From Paragorgia papillata (Eukaryota > Cnidaria > Anthozoa > Scleralcyonacea > Coralliidae): a stretch of DNA of 64,000 bases. Below the pieces are notes generated by a model. The model did no database searches and was not told where the DNA came from. It saw only the letters and a list, made by a program, of their open reading frames with translations. A program made the position numbers and the translations under genes. The stretch's first letter is position 1, and every line of letters begins with the position of its first letter. Below are positions 1 through 11,938 of this stretch, one piece after another. The stretch covers positions 2,128,501 through 2,192,500 of the forward strand of contig JAWNZC010000419.1 of the NCBI GenBank assembly GCA_035771165.1. The letters are read 5' to 3'.

Positions 1-170
1 GCTGCGATTTTTCTCCTCCTGGCTAATGCGATCGAATGGATTGACTTACGAATGCATTGGATATTTGTACAAAGCTATAGTGATTCGTGAGACATCCATT
101 CAATCGCATGCGTCAGAATGAGAAGAATCGCACCAAAAATGTAAACGGACTTTCGGCGCTGATGACTTAG
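1..170. mobile_element. Foldback MITE, truncated by window start
   Basis: The two halves are inverted relative to each other: GATCGAATGGATTGACTTAC near position 30 pairs with the CATTCAATCGCATGCGTC region near 95-115, and the element ends in a GTAAAC motif. A fuller copy lies at 52829-53012, which shares the same core and the same outer GTTTACAC-type end. No coding potential. It is non-autonomous and its superfamily is not certain. Confidence 0.7.
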
Positions 171-879
171 AGAGTAGTCTATCATAGCGGGGGATTGGGG
201 GTACTGGCGCGTGCAAGACACGAGAGATACGCGCGTGTAAACACGAGAGATGCGTGGAAAACACGAGAGATGCGTGGAAAACACGAGAGAACGTGTAGAT
301 GCTGTGTGATAGATAACACGATATATGCGTCCTTGGCTATAAATGTCAAAGTGAATTTTCACAAGAGAAGTCGACCGACGGGAAATGGTTAAGACGCAAG
401 AACCCTTTATAATACCGGAGCAGGAAGATCGTAAAAAAATTGTGGGAAAAATCTTAAATTCTACAAACTTTTCGCACAGTACGTAATGATATCAGTATCA
501 CTATGTGTGATATTGGAAGATAATCTCTTTTTGATACCGAATCGAAATTCGAAACACTGGTGCAATTTACACTCCATTGCCTTTACTTAAAGATACAACC
601 AAACACCATATATACACGAACTCTATCTTCAAATCTTGCTCAACTATATTGATAACCATATCTATCTGCTAAGCTATCATTATTTCTTAGCCAACTTTTT
701 TATCCAACGAGATATATAGTTTTCGCGAGAACCTTATAACACATTCACGATACTGTAGGACTGTTAAATAATTTAGAACATCTTGTTTGTACACGGGACA
801 TTTTATAAATATTTGTAAACCAACACGAAAATTGTGATGACTAATTCATGAGACAGCCAAAAACGGGTTAACAAGTAAT
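171..879. other. Intergenic, no gene seen
   Basis: Contains a short direct repeat of a 20-base unit (ACACGAGAGATGCGTGGAAA) around 241-285. Otherwise I see no gene or recognisable repeat. Confidence 0.5.
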
Positions 880-1015
880 TAACCCATTCCTACTGGAGCC
901 GGCAAATAACTGCCCCCTTTACGATCGGTTTTACTCCATCTAGCTAACACCAGACGATTTTATTCGTCAAAGAGAGAACCCTCAGACACCCTATAGGCAG
1001 CAATAAGTTAAAGTA
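880..1015. mobile_element. Short dispersed repeat, TAACCCATTCCT family
   Basis: Begins TAACCCATTCCTACTGG, contains a diverged form of the core CCAGACGATTTTACTCGTCA, and ends near CAGCAATAAGTTAA, so the ends are roughly inverted. The same core recurs on either strand near 4935, 6953, 9236, 12473-12550, 14590-14690, 16590, 42975-43150, 53050 and 59598. It looks like a small non-autonomous element that is very abundant locally. The class is unknown. Confidence 0.6.
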
Positions 1016-1244
1016 AAGAAGTACTCACAACTCGTTAATTCATATCCATGTCGACCCGATATATATATATACCAACTTAATCCTGTGAAAGTCAGAAACG
1101 GCTCTGTCTCAATCAAGTCTAGCTCAGGAAGGTAAGGTAAGAAACGGACGTATAAAGCTTCGCTCAACCACAGGATATATGAGTCAGGAAAAAGGTTTTA
1201 TCGACTGATGAAGATTAGATGGGTTGGCAAGTAAACAAGAGGTA

Positions 1245-1511
1245 TGGAGAGGAAGATAAGAATGGAATGGAGGACTTTAAATCAACAATTGGACAGACAC
1301 AGTATGGCAGGAATTATCTCAAATTGTCAATATTTGAGAAATATTCTTTTTCAAACGGAAAAATAGTTCGCAGTAGAGAAAAAGGAGACAACAGGAAATA
1401 TTCGACATAGTTTGCTCTGTTGGTCGGCTCATGTGGTTATTTAAATTGGGTCGACATGGGACAGTATTGAATTCATTTTTGTCTGTGTGTCAATTAGACT
1501 ATTCATTTATA
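1245..1511. repeat. Left-flank repeat shared with 11660-11934
   Basis: About 270 bases from GAGGAAGATAAG to the TTAA before the next element are nearly identical to 11660-11934 in the same orientation. In both places the segment directly abuts a TTAA-flanked MITE. The flanks on the far side of that MITE differ. Confidence 0.8.
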
Positions 1512-1515
1512 TTAA

Positions 1516-2033
1516 AGGGTATTGGCAATGAAAATTAAGTTTGTCTCATTTGAAAGAACTCGTCACATTTGATGAAGACCTTTTACAATTTTTCCGTATC
1601 TGTTTTGGTTTTGGAAATATTTCGACCAAAGACAGCCTGCTGTCCGCCATCTTGGAATTATTTTCGATATGCATGTGACATCATAAGCAGGGTAAAGTGA
1701 AATTTTTATCTTGCCAACCTTATGACATTATGAGCTAGAAACTCGATTTTGTTGCGCTATTTCCATTTTAAATTGACCCACAACATTTAAAAAGCCTTCC
1801 GTGGATATTTGGTCCCCCACAGAGTAGTTTCATCAAGTTTACCCTGCTTGTGACGTCACCAATTTCCTAGTTAATTAGACCCAATATTACAACAAGATGG
1901 CGGACAGCACGCTGTCTTTGGTCGAAATATTTTAAAACACAACAAAGATACAGAAAAACTACAAAAGGTCTTCTTATACCATTTGACGAGTTCTTTCAAA
2001 TGGGACAAATTTAATTTTTATTGCCAATACCCT
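1516..2033. mobile_element. TTAA-flanked foldback MITE, copy 1
   Basis: The element runs from AGGGTATTGGCAATG to CATTGCCAATACCCT-like ends and is flanked by TTAA on both sides (1512-1515 and 2034-2037). Terminal inverted repeats of about 140 bases surround a unique core of about 240 bases. TTAA target duplication is typical of the piggyBac superfamily, though the end sequence is not a classical piggyBac terminus. The inner arms carry CAAGATGGCGGAC motifs. Other copies are at 11939-12458 and 47282-47731. Confidence 0.85.
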
Positions 2034-2140
2034 TTAACGAGAAAATACCTGCCGTTCTATAAAGCAGAAAAGGAAAAAGAAAGGTGCCGTGTACACTTCC
2101 TGTCCTATCAAAAACAATAGTACAGTATACCAAAATGGGG

Positions 2141-2342
2141 TGTTGGTGGCACAGCTGTGGTTAGCGCACGTGCCTTTCACCTCTGCGACCTGGGTTCAAT
2201 TTCTGTTCTCAGCCGTTATCTGATTAAAAATTTCACCTTGGCTGCATGTGAGAAGAGTGCTTCCAGTTTGACTCTACCAAACACCACAGGTTTCCTCCGG
2301 GTACTCCGGTTTCCTCCTGTAGTAACACTAGACCCATAGGCG
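2141..2342 (+). mobile_element. tRNA-derived SINE
   Basis: A tRNA-like head has an A-box-like stretch (GTGGCACAGCTGTGGTTAGC) and a B box (GGGTTCAATTTC), spaced as in a pol III internal promoter. A body follows that includes CTCCGGTTTCCTCC. The body recurs, diverged and without the head, at 50125-50215. No open frame. The family name is not determined. Confidence 0.75.
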
Positions 2343-2366
2343 TACCTGACCAGTTACGTTTGGGGC

Positions 2367-2390
2367 GGGGGGGGGGGGGGGGGGGGGGGG
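2367..2390 (+). repeat. Poly-G tract, 24 bases
   Basis: An uninterrupted run of 24 G follows GGGGC. It can form a G-quadruplex, and its length is likely to be unreliable in the assembly. Confidence 0.9.
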
Positions 2391-2811
2391 ATCGGGGAGA
2401 AAAATCGGCCAAAACCCGTGTTCAACAAAAGTCTTTGAATACGGCAGTTTAGCTGAAATTTAAAGCTGAAGAAACAAGCCTTGGAACATTTAAATTTCGC
2501 GGGAAAACAGAGCTGCTTGCAATTTTCATCGCTAAATATCTTAATGAATTTTGCTTTAAACGAAATAAACCTCATCAAAACTTTTCAGCATTTGGCTTAA
2601 GGCAACTAATTACGCAAAAAAATTTTTTTTGGTATTTTTAAATTTCTATGGTGTAACGTAACCAAAAGTTCGACCTTAGAACTACAGGACAGCTTTCTTA
2701 CTTGATAAGAATACTACAGCAGGAACTACTCTGACTATTTATAACCAATTCGCCAGCTGCGCGGTTAAAAGTTATCACGCTAGTGGAGGGAAGAGAAATC
2801 ATCGAAAGGGT

Positions 2812-3117
2812 TAAAGTGCCTATGTCATCCTCAGGGACCTTACATATTTATACTAATTGGAACACTCTGAGAAGATTTGTAATATATCTTCTCAGGCGAA
2901 AATTTCATCTTCATGGATTTTTTTGACGTCGAAAGAGGAATTTGTTTATATGAAAACCACTTTACAGATTCCTCTTTTGACGTCATTTCCGTCAACTTTA
3001 ACGGGAAAAAATCCATGAAGATGAAATTTTCGCCTGAGAAGATATATTACAAATCTTCTCAGAATGTTCCAATTAGTATAAATATGTAAAGTCCCTGAGG
3101 ATGACATAGGCACTTTA
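2812..3117. mobile_element. Foldback element with ~110-base arms
   Basis: The left arm (2812-2930) and right arm (3000-3117) are near-perfect inverted copies; outer ends read GTGCCTATGTCATCCTCAGG and its complement. The spacer is about 80 bases and is itself partly palindromic around TGACGTC. Non-coding MITE-like element. Confidence 0.85.
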
Positions 3118-3344
3118 AGTAACGGATGTGTCGAGATAATTATGTTTATCGCTAGTATTCCAAGAGATTCAAGCCATTTTAGCTGAGTAAATTGAAGGAA
3201 ATGTTTATATAAACTAGGAGGATGTTGTATAAACTTGCACAAAATTGTATCCGATATATAACTACTAATTAAGAGGCCAATTCTGTCTTTTCTTCGTGAA
3301 TATAATTAATGAATATTTTAAATATATATCATCCAACACCTGAG

Positions 3345-3520
3345 TAAAGTGAAAAGATGGTAAACTGCCGAGATTAGTTTTGATAACGAAATACTGACGT
3401 TTTGAACGAAGCCCTTCATCGGAGTGAAATGTTGAAGGACTCTGCTCGAAACGTCAGTATTTCGTTATCAAAACTATTCTCGTTTACTACTTTTTCACTT
3501 TGCTCTATCTAAAACACTGC
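3345..3520. mobile_element. Hairpin MITE, GGTAAACTGCC family
   Basis: Inverted arms of about 70 bases are built on GGTAAACTGCCGAGA, then AACGAAATACTGACGTTT, around a loop containing CCCTTCATC. Related copies are at 19190-19380, 26143-26297, 37650-37775, 44060-44280, 57110-57255 and 58505-59235. Several carry the outer phrase AAACACTGCCTACACAGCAC. Highly amplified non-coding family. Confidence 0.85.
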
Positions 3521-3661
3521 CTACGTCATATATAGCCATAAGCCACTAGTGCGAAACTTCAAAAGCGGATTTTGCTCCAATATATGCGTCTGTGGCGCAT
3601 GTTATCTAAAACACTGCCTGCACAGCACCTTACTTTTGTACACCTCAGTTGTAGACGTGTA

Positions 3662-4081
3662 GGCCTGGCCAAACGCTTTCAACATTTCATTCAACATCGT
3701 TCAACATGTTGAAAGCGTTTGGCCACCCCTGTTGAATGATGTTGAACGTTGTTGAATTGTGTTGAATGTTGTTGAACGAAATTTGAACATGTTCAAATCT
3801 TCGTTCAACACGCGTTCAACATTTCTATTGTTCTCAAAATGTTGAAAGGTGTTGAACGCATTTGGCCACATTTCATTCAACTTTGTTGAACAGAGACATG
3901 CGCCATGCGGGATATTGTCGATTCCAGCTTTTGTGGTAGCATGCGTTCAATTAATTGTCATTCATGAATGTTGAAAGATGTTGAATTCATTTGGCCACTC
4001 GTGCTTTCAACATTATTCAACATCGTTCAACAATGTTGAATACGATGTTGAATGCGATGTTGAAAGCGTTTGGCCAGGACC
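3662..4081. mobile_element. Foldback element with GTTGAA internal repeats
   Basis: Ends are inverted (GGCCTGGCCAAACGC on the left, its complement on the right). The interior is mostly variants of CATTCAACATCGTTCAACA in both orientations, giving multiple alternative hairpins. It belongs to the group of GGCC-ended elements seen at 5833-6050 and 55787-56135. An open frame crossing its right end is a by-product. Confidence 0.8.
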
Positions 4082-4567
4082 GCCCCTCCCGGAGTGGTTT
4101 GCACCTATCACACCAATTACAGAAATTGGTGGAAAAAAGAGAGAAACCTACTTAACATTATAGCTTGAGTTAAGGGTGGGACGGGGGGACGTAATTTCCC
4201 ATGGTCCAAGAAGCGTGCAACTGCTACGGAAGCTAGTGCGATAATGTTGACTGTTGTGTCATTGAATGCTCTACGTCAGCCCTAGCCAATGAGCTTGTGC
4301 CAATCACGTACCACGCCTCGTTACCTAGTTGTTAACCTTGGTTATTGCATAACCTCACTTTATCCCTAATCATAAAATGACAATTTTAGGTAAATTGGGA
4401 AAAACAGGAAACGCGGTCGCTAATCTATTAATCTTTACGATATGTTAGTCTATGGTAACACATTCATTGATTTGCCTGAACAATTGATGATCAACGCGCT
4501 TTTGGAATAAGTACAGTTGATTTCCGCGTATAAACTTATAGCTAACATGTCAACAGTTGAAACATTA

Positions 4568-4712
4568 GTTAAAAGGCTATTCAGATTTCAGGAAGATCTT
4601 GATTCGAAGCCAAACAAGCACTCGCTCAGGAAACGCGGTCGCCAATCGCATTGTTAGTTAAAAGGCTATTCAGATTTCACAAAGTTCTTAATTCGAAGCC
4701 AAACAAGCACTC
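4568..4712. repeat. Tandem duplication, two copies
   Basis: AAAAGGCTATTCAGATTTCA followed by the GAAGCCAAACAAGCACTC block occurs at 4568-4626 and again at 4658-4712. No gene is seen between 4082 and 5640. Confidence 0.75.
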
Positions 4713-4932
4713 TCTTTGTCTTTTCGTCCATGGAAAGCTTGTCGTTTGAGCGAGAAAGTCGAGGCGCGTGGTTTTATTGACGCGATGCTGAACTACTAAA
4801 TTGAGAATGTTGTTACAACTTGTATACCGTAGCGCAGTAGATACATGCACGCTGAGCGTGCCTAGTTTTAAGGAAGCCCTCGGACAAGAATGAGTTGACC
4901 CTTTCATGGATGGCTTTCTGAGACGTCTCCCT

Positions 4933-4970
<38 letters not shown>

Positions 4971-5639
4971 AGATAAAGTTGTTCTACAACAACAATGAGC
5001 ATGAGGGTTAAAGAATATTAGTATAATTTGATTCACATGCAACTCACTAATGGCGAAACTCGTAAGTTATTAACGGTGCGCTCTCCCCAAACACCAAGTC
5101 GTTTATACTCGTTATAGACAACCACCATTTAAGCTTGTTCTTGTTGCTGTCCCACCGTAAATGCAAGCAACGAAATCCTTCAGACGATTTTATCAAAGTG
5201 AGCCAAGTGGTCTCCACTCTTGAAAACAAAGTCAAAAGCACTTCTTAACTTCACACGACAAACGATCCTCTCTCAGACTTTCTAAGTAACAACAACCTCA
5301 GCGGAGAATTAAACCGAACAAGATAAAAAGTGATTGGATCTAGCGATAAATCAAGCCAAATCTTGCTTTAGATGGCCATCCTATTTCCGGATGCTTCAGT
5401 TGCCTTTACCTATATTCAGAATCTGACATGTGATGCTGATAATGACAACGTTTGGACAGATATGGTAGTGAAGTGGAGTCAAACGCAGTTTTCCCACGAC
5501 TCTGAAAGTCCAACACTTATCTTGTTAACTGCGGGAGATAACGTTTAAGTGGGCCACACAGGAGCCGTAGCTTTAGAAGAATTCCATATGCTTCCTGAGT
5601 GAAATGTCCACTCACTGTACTTCAAAAACTCATTAATAA

Positions 5640-6245
5640 TTCACGAGGAAAACACAAAAGAAAATCATGACCGTAGTAAAAACATAAAAGGGACTTTAAG
5701 ATCTACGACGGCAACTTCGAGAACGACGTCCTCCAAACAAAAGCATTCTTTTTGCAAAACAAAGATAATGAATAATTACTTGTCCCAAGAGTAATCTGAA
5801 CACCATCCTCGTTCTTCATACAACGCCACTGAGGGGCTGTTCACATGAGACCGGGTTATCTCGGGGGGTAGGGATAACTCAGGGGCTAGGGTCAAAGTTG
5901 ACCCTATTTCACATGATAAAATCCCCCGAGTTATCTCGGTCTCATGTGAACGGTTTACTTTTTTAACATGGAAATAAACTAACACCGAGTTATCTCGGGG
6001 GATAGGGATAACCCTACCCCCGAGATAACTCGCCTCATGTGAACAGGCCCTTAGAGCATTTTCACGTCTTCAGGACGACGTCAACGGCTAAAAGATGAGA
6101 ACTGTTGCTTGAGATTTACTTCAATACTGACACTACAATCATTTTAGCAGTGCTGGGGGGGTTTTGGAAGTCATTAAACTAGCTTCAAATATCAAAAATA
6201 ATAGTCAGCTAACCGTGACTTCTTTAAATTGTAAAACTTAACTTG
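5640..6245. repeat. Dispersed repeat carrying a nested MITE
   Basis: Sequence on both sides of the 5833-6050 insertion matches 15150-15445 (shared blocks include CTTTTTGCAAAACAAAGA, TACAACGCCACT and TCTTCAGGACGACGTCAACG). The 15 kb copy lacks the insertion, so it serves as a paralogous empty site. Not coding as far as I can see. Confidence 0.8.
5833..6050. mobile_element. 218-bp PIF/Harbinger-like MITE
   Basis: Ends are GGGGCTGTTCACATGAG and CTCATGTGAACAGGCCC, a 17-base terminal inverted repeat with one mismatch. The flanks are TGA on the left and TTA on the right; the empty homologous site at 15225 reads CAC-TTA-GAG, which shows that TTA was the target and was duplicated. A 3-base TWA duplication with a GGGCCTGTT-type end is characteristic of PIF/Harbinger elements. 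The interior repeats a CCCGAGATAACTCGG theme. Confidence 0.85.
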
Positions 6246-6269
6246 CCGTTTTAACCGCCGTCGCGTCCT

Positions 6270-6910
6270 AGCATCAAAGAGTCTGGGGCGAGCGCGATCA
6301 AAGGGAGCAAACGCCTTATATTTTCATATGTAAACTTCACGCTTTATGATGAGTGGGTGAATGGTTTACGCTTGTTTTGAACGATTTCGGGTCCGTATCG
6401 TTTTGTAATTTCTGTAATACTTCAAGGAAACGTAGGCAAAGCTTTGTATGTTATTTTGGAAGGCTTGGAGGATTCTAAAAGAAATCGCGATGGTTTGTTG
6501 AGGAATTGAATGCGAGCGCTTCACTGATTTGGTCATGAACATATTATTCTAGACTCTCTAGGTTCAGTTCACGTCCTTAAAAGTGCAATCTATCACTAAC
6601 ATTTAGAATACCTGCTCGTAAATTGGCTTGTTCATCGCTCCTCGCTCTGTATCAATAGGCGCGTGTACATACAATTCCTCAACAAACCATCGCGATTTCT
6701 TTTAGAATCCTCCAAGCCTTCCAAAATAACATACAAAGCTTTTTCTATGTTTCCTTGAAGTATTACAAAAATTACAAAACGATACGGACCCGAAATCGTT
6801 CAAAACAAGCGTAAACCATTCACCCACTGATCAAAAATCGTGAAGTTTACATATGAAAATATATGGCGTTTGCCCCCTTTGACCGCGCTCGCCCCAGACT
6901 CTTTGCCCCC
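6270..6910. mobile_element. Large foldback, ~235-base arms
   Basis: The left arm (6270-6512) and right arm (6668-6910) are inverted copies, with outer ends AAAGAGTCTGGGGCGAGCGC and its complement. The loop is about 150 bases. No open frame. The arm length is long for a MITE and the class is unknown. Confidence 0.85.
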
Positions 6911-7844
6911 TTTTCAATATGGCGTCCGTAACCTTGAACTCGTCTATTAATGAGTAAAATCGTTTGGCGTTAGACAGAGTAAAATGATAAAGTTGTCCCA
7001 CAACAACTCAACGCGATCGAGTGAAAGGGTCAAACGTACTGATCACATAAAACAATTTATTAAAGCCCTAGAAAGTTATAATTGAGCGGGCAGAGTGCTC
7101 ATTAAGAAAGAAGGTATTGATTTGAAAACACTGGCTGGCATAGAGTTAGCAGCAGTCAAACTATTTTTATATATCAATAACTGAACGAGAGTGATCCATT
7201 CAATACGGCGGTATGTAAATGACTCTGGGCTGATCGAAAAGAGGGCGCGGCTGAGCCCACAGTCAAATAAGGCAGAATAAGATCAGTGGTCGCTAACATG
7301 AGAAATAGGACCATAGGTCAGTCATTAAATACTGGTTCATAATATCACCTTTTCCCCTAAATACCGTGAACAAAAGTTATGTTGTATGATTACAGCACTC
7401 TATTACTAATGTTGTCAACAAGGTTGTTCAGTCTTGTCAACAATGTTGTTAAAACAAACAATTGTGGTAATAAAAGTGAACTTTACTGTTCTCCATCAAC
7501 GTAGGGAAATAGGAATGGCGAAGAGTTGCCTCACAGTCACATCGCAGCTATCCAAAGTTTAAAAAAAAAGTTGTTAAAAGCGAAACAACTTTGCTCAGCA
7601 ATGCGCATGATCGTTGCTGCTGGTGACGTTGCGGTTTCTCAGGTAACCAAATTGTAGCTAATAGCCAAGCAAAGAACTGGCAAAACAGCGAGACGGACAA
7701 GGATGATACAATATCTATCCACTTTTAATCATTTCCGCTTGTTGAAAGTCGTTCAAGAGTATCGAGTTGTCCAAAATAAACAGTGACGCCTCCTTTTAAT
7801 AACGGTCTGGTCTTTAGAGCAAGAGTAAAACAATCGGAGCGTTG

Positions 7845-8100
7845 ACTATATATAGGAAAATATTGTCTGGCGTTTATAGACAGAGTAAAGTATACGCGGT
7901 TAGTTACAGAAAAAAGTCTTGTATTAGACAGAGTAAAATATTCTGGTATTAGATTAGACAGAGTAAAATAATCTGGTGTTAGAGTAAAATAATTTGGTAT
8001 TTATAGACAGAGTAAAATATTCTGGTGTTAGACAGAGTAAAATATTCTGGTGTTAAACAGAGTAAAATAGTCTGGTGTTAGACAGAGTAAAATAATCTGC
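7845..8100 (+). repeat. Tandem array of GACAGAGTAAAATATTCTGG units
   Basis: About eight diverged tandem units of roughly 25 bases (TCTGGTGTTAGACAGAGTAAAATA, with internal variation). The unit derives from the core of the dispersed TAACCCATTCCT family, so a piece of that element has been amplified in place. Confidence 0.8.
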
Positions 8101-9989
8101 CAATCTACATGTATAAAAATAACTATGATTTATATAACCCAATATCTACATGTTTAAAAATAATTCTGGTTTATAAAAGCCAATATATATGCATATCAAA
8201 TCAGGGTTTTGCCCATTCAAACGATCCTACTACTCCCCCACTCCCCCCTCCCTCCCAATCCTGATAATTTTGGCAAAAACGCGTATCGAACCTAGAAGTT
8301 GCAGCCTTTTTGGAGCTTTCAAAACAGAAAAGATAATCTGACCACCTCTATTTGAATTGAAAAGGCAGTTGATTACAAGGATGCTAGATGTAATGCATGT
8401 AGAACATAGTAAGCATCGCGTGATGGTCTTATCTTCGTTTAAGGCGGCCTTTGTCAAGCACGTCCTTGTCGGATTTAGAATTGTCAATCACATGACGCAT
8501 GCCGACGTGTTGCAAAGAGAAAAAAAGGTACTTTGCTAACGAAAACAAAATAGTTGAAAAAACTCGCCTTCGTTTGAAGCAAATCTATCTTAAGGGAAAC
8601 GTTTTGAAGGGACTACACTTGCGATGACCGTCATCAAGAAAGCAGCTAGTCGACATTTAGTCGGGCGTATCAGCCGCTTATAATTTTGAGACAGATCTTA
8701 ACTCTAACTAAACTTTGAAACTTGGATAATCAGAGATTAAGAAACTGCGTCCGATTTAGCGGGTTAGTGTCGATTAAGATTTCTGCAGAGGAAATCAGTT
8801 CTTTAGATTAAAAATGTTTGAAAAACAAGTTTTGATGAATTTGTTGAATCAATATCGAAGATTAATGTGACAAAATATTGCAATAGATTTGGAAAATGTT
8901 CCCTCCAGCTAGTGCAAGCGAACTGTGAAAAGAAGACAAAGTATTTTAATCTTACCGAGTGCGTGGTCCTCCCAACGTGCTGAAGTCTAAACTCAATCGA
9001 AAATCTTCTAAATGTATCGAGAAATTTCTTAACGTGCTCCCATCAAAATCTATAGGCTTTGCCAAGGTGTTTGGAATGGAATGGAATTTGCCAATGGAAT
9101 GGAATGCATTTTTATTCAGGATATCTTATCAGTAATTACAAAGTTTACTGTTATCACTAAGAGTCCTGATGAAATTACAATTCAATATTAGAGAGATAGT
9201 TTATAACTCATTACTGTCCGAGGGCTTCCCCAGAGGTGAATAAAATCGTCTGGCGTTAGACAGAATAAAATATTAAAGACGGCCAATTAGGACAGGAAAG
9301 AGTTAATGATAATTTATGTTAACAATCAAGTTAAATCATTTTTAAAGGCACTAATAGAACAGTGCCAGATAGGCTATCCATAAAATTTATCTAATTTACA
9401 TTAGATTTCGCCTAAGCTTAAAGACGATCTAATAAATTGGGGTAATTTGTTGTATAAACTCCCCCCATATGATAGAAGCCATGTCTTGCTGATTCAAGCT
9501 TTTCTCGCCTTTTCTCGCCTCGCTGCATTTTATCACAAACGCCCTGCGAACGAGGTTGTGTTTAGGCATGCATTTGTCAGTATTCATCGTGCGCTCTTCA
9601 TGTTGTTTTGTTTTGTTTTGTTTTGTTTTGTTTTGTTTCAAACCTCAATTCAAAGTACATCGTGTTGTTTGCTGCATTCAAAGTTCAAGCTAAACTGTGT
9701 ATTAAAACTGAACCGAGAGTGCAAAATAACTTTTACTACAATCGTTGCAATATGTTACGTCTGAAAGTTCGATAAAAAAATACCCATGCAAGGTGTGCCA
9801 AAAAACCATCCAAACTGTTTGAAAGTTAGTATATTGTCAAGCAATTTACTTGTCTAGATATTTTTGTAGTTACAGTTGATGCTGCGAAAGTCAAAACTGC
9901 TGCTGGGATTGCCAGGATTATGGGATAGCATAAAATGGCGAGGACTGGGAGGCGCGAAGACAAAAAGGTGAAAAGTGGTGACACGAGTT
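8101..9989. other. Intergenic, no gene seen
   Basis: Short open frames here show no recognisable protein. A TAACCCATTCCT-family core lies near 9236, and a (TTTTG)n microsatellite of about 40 bases lies at 9604-9640. Confidence 0.5.
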
Positions 9990-10860
9990 CAATAAATCAA
10001 TCAATCAAATTTTATTTAAACACGTAACGCCCATGAGCTAAGAAGCTCGTTCAAAATACGTACGTGTGAATAAACTTTAAAATCCATACTAATACTATAT
10101 ACTAATCAACTATTACATTCTTTAAAATTTAAACCTATAAATCTAGAATTATCATAAAATATCTTAAAAATACAATAAGTATATGGAAATACAATTAGTA
10201 CTAAGAATTATTAAAAAATAAAAGTTTAAAATAAAAGTTTAAAATTGATGGCTTAGCATTCTTAAACTATTTCTTGAATATCCCTAATGTGGACTGGCAA
10301 GCTGTTCCATAATTTACACGTTATGTACGAGTAGCTGTTTTTCATCCAGTTAAGATTAAAAAGAGGTTGTTGTAGTTTAGTTCCTATTCCTTTCAAGTTA
10401 TAATTTGATTCTCTATATGCAAAAAATTTCTCATATAGGAGATTGCCATGTAAACACTTATGAAGAAGCCCAAGGCACTGAAAGTATCGTCTGTGTTCTA
10501 GTGACTTGATCTTTGCCATGTTCAGTAGGAAATCGTAATTAACTGATTTACCGTGACCTGTTAGTGTTCTTAGAATAAAATAATTAGCAATATCTAGTTT
10601 ATTCTTCTGAACCTTACCAATTCACGCTAATACTGGGCTACAGTATTCTAAATGTAGTAAGATGAAAGCCTTGTATAACCTGATCATTACATCTAATTAC
10701 GAAATAAGCGCCTAATTCTTCTGAGAGCACAAGCTTTGGCATATGACGTTCCTTAAATGATAATTTCTTATCTAAGCATACCCCTAAGATCTTTAAGGAT
10801 TCACAAGTTACACTTAATTCTCGATGATTACGTAGTTTGCAAAATCCTTTATCCTAATCT
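9990..10860 (-). pseudogene. LINE 3' fragment, decayed reverse transcriptase end
   Basis: Read on the minus strand, broken frames give the typical C-terminal end of a CR1/jockey-type non-LTR reverse transcriptase: LYKAFILLHLEYCSPVL, then HRRYFQCLGLLHKC, then CKLWNSLPVHIRDI. Stops and frame shifts interrupt it. The 3' end lies near 9990 in a short tandem (AATC)n-like tail, consistent with LINE target-primed insertion. The 5' part is missing, so it cannot move by itself. Confidence 0.8.
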
Positions 10861-10941
10861 TATTTTGTAGAATTTGTTTATATACGTAAAACAATTACAA
10901 AATGATTTAAATGTGTCGTAGTTATTAAAATGCGCTTAAAT

Positions 10942-11430
10942 GCGTAAATGCGCAGAGGTGTAAAAAGAACCCGCATTCCGATCAAGGTGACACGAATTAT
11001 GAAATCAATGCGTCTCAATAAAATCATAGTTATTCTAAACATGGTTTGGAAACCTGGCAAACTTCAAAGCGGTCAACAATCAAGCTACGATTCATGTTGA
11101 AAGGTACACGAAGGTGCACAAATCCATTGTTTTAGGTTTATTAATATTTAAACAGTACGGTTGAGCGATTCAACCCAAACGTTGCTATTGGATGATTGCT
11201 TCATTATACAGAAAACACAATATGTTCAGTAACCGTGAAAGTGCACACATTTCCATAAACCTGAACAAAAACATAAAACAATGACTTTTGTTGAGCTTCC
11301 AAACCATGTTTCTATTAACTATGATAAAATGCGACGACAGGCTTCAGAATTAAATGCGCAGAGGTGTAAAAAAAAACCCGCATTCCGATCAAGGTGACAC
11401 GAATTATGAAATCAATGCGTCTCAATAAAA
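10942..11430. repeat. Direct repeat pair of ~80 bases
   Basis: TAAATGCGCAGAGGTGTAAA and the following ~60 bases occur at 10942-11021 and again at 11351-11430, nearly identical and in the same orientation. Between them (11160-11335) lies a diverged copy of a repeat also seen at 21165-21312. Confidence 0.8.
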
Positions 11431-11659
11431 TGCGACGACAAGGCTTCAGAATTAACTCCAAATATATAAAACAGAACAACATATTTTTATCAGTGTCATG
11501 CCGCGCTTCCAAAAGTTTAAAATAAGTACGCAAAGGCGTACATGTGTCTGCTGACTCGTAAAAATAACTTTGTTACCAGACACAACTGAAAATCCATCTC
11601 GCAAATGGCTCGCGTTGCTGTGCCCGCTTTATATAGGTGATAAAGGGTATTGGCAGAGA

Positions 11660-11934
11660 GGAAGAGAGAGGAAGATAAGAAAAGAATGGAAGGCTTTAAA
11701 TCAACAATTGGACAGACACAGTATGGCAGGAATTATCTCAAATTGTCAATATTTGAGAAATATTCTTTTTCAAACGGAAAAATAGTTCGCCAGTAGAGAA
11801 AAAGGAGACAACAGGAAATATTCGACATAGTTTGCTCTGTTGGTCGGCTCATGTGGTTATTTAAATTGGGTCGACATGGGACAGTATTGAATTCCTGATT
11901 TTTGTCTGTGTGTCAATTAGACTATTCATTTATA
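11660..11934. repeat. Left-flank repeat, second copy
   Basis: Matches 1245-1511 in the same orientation. Just upstream, at 11643, stands an isolated AAAGGGTATTGGCA, which is the terminus of the adjacent MITE family. It may be the remnant of an older insertion. Confidence 0.75.
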
Positions 11935-11938
11935 TTGA

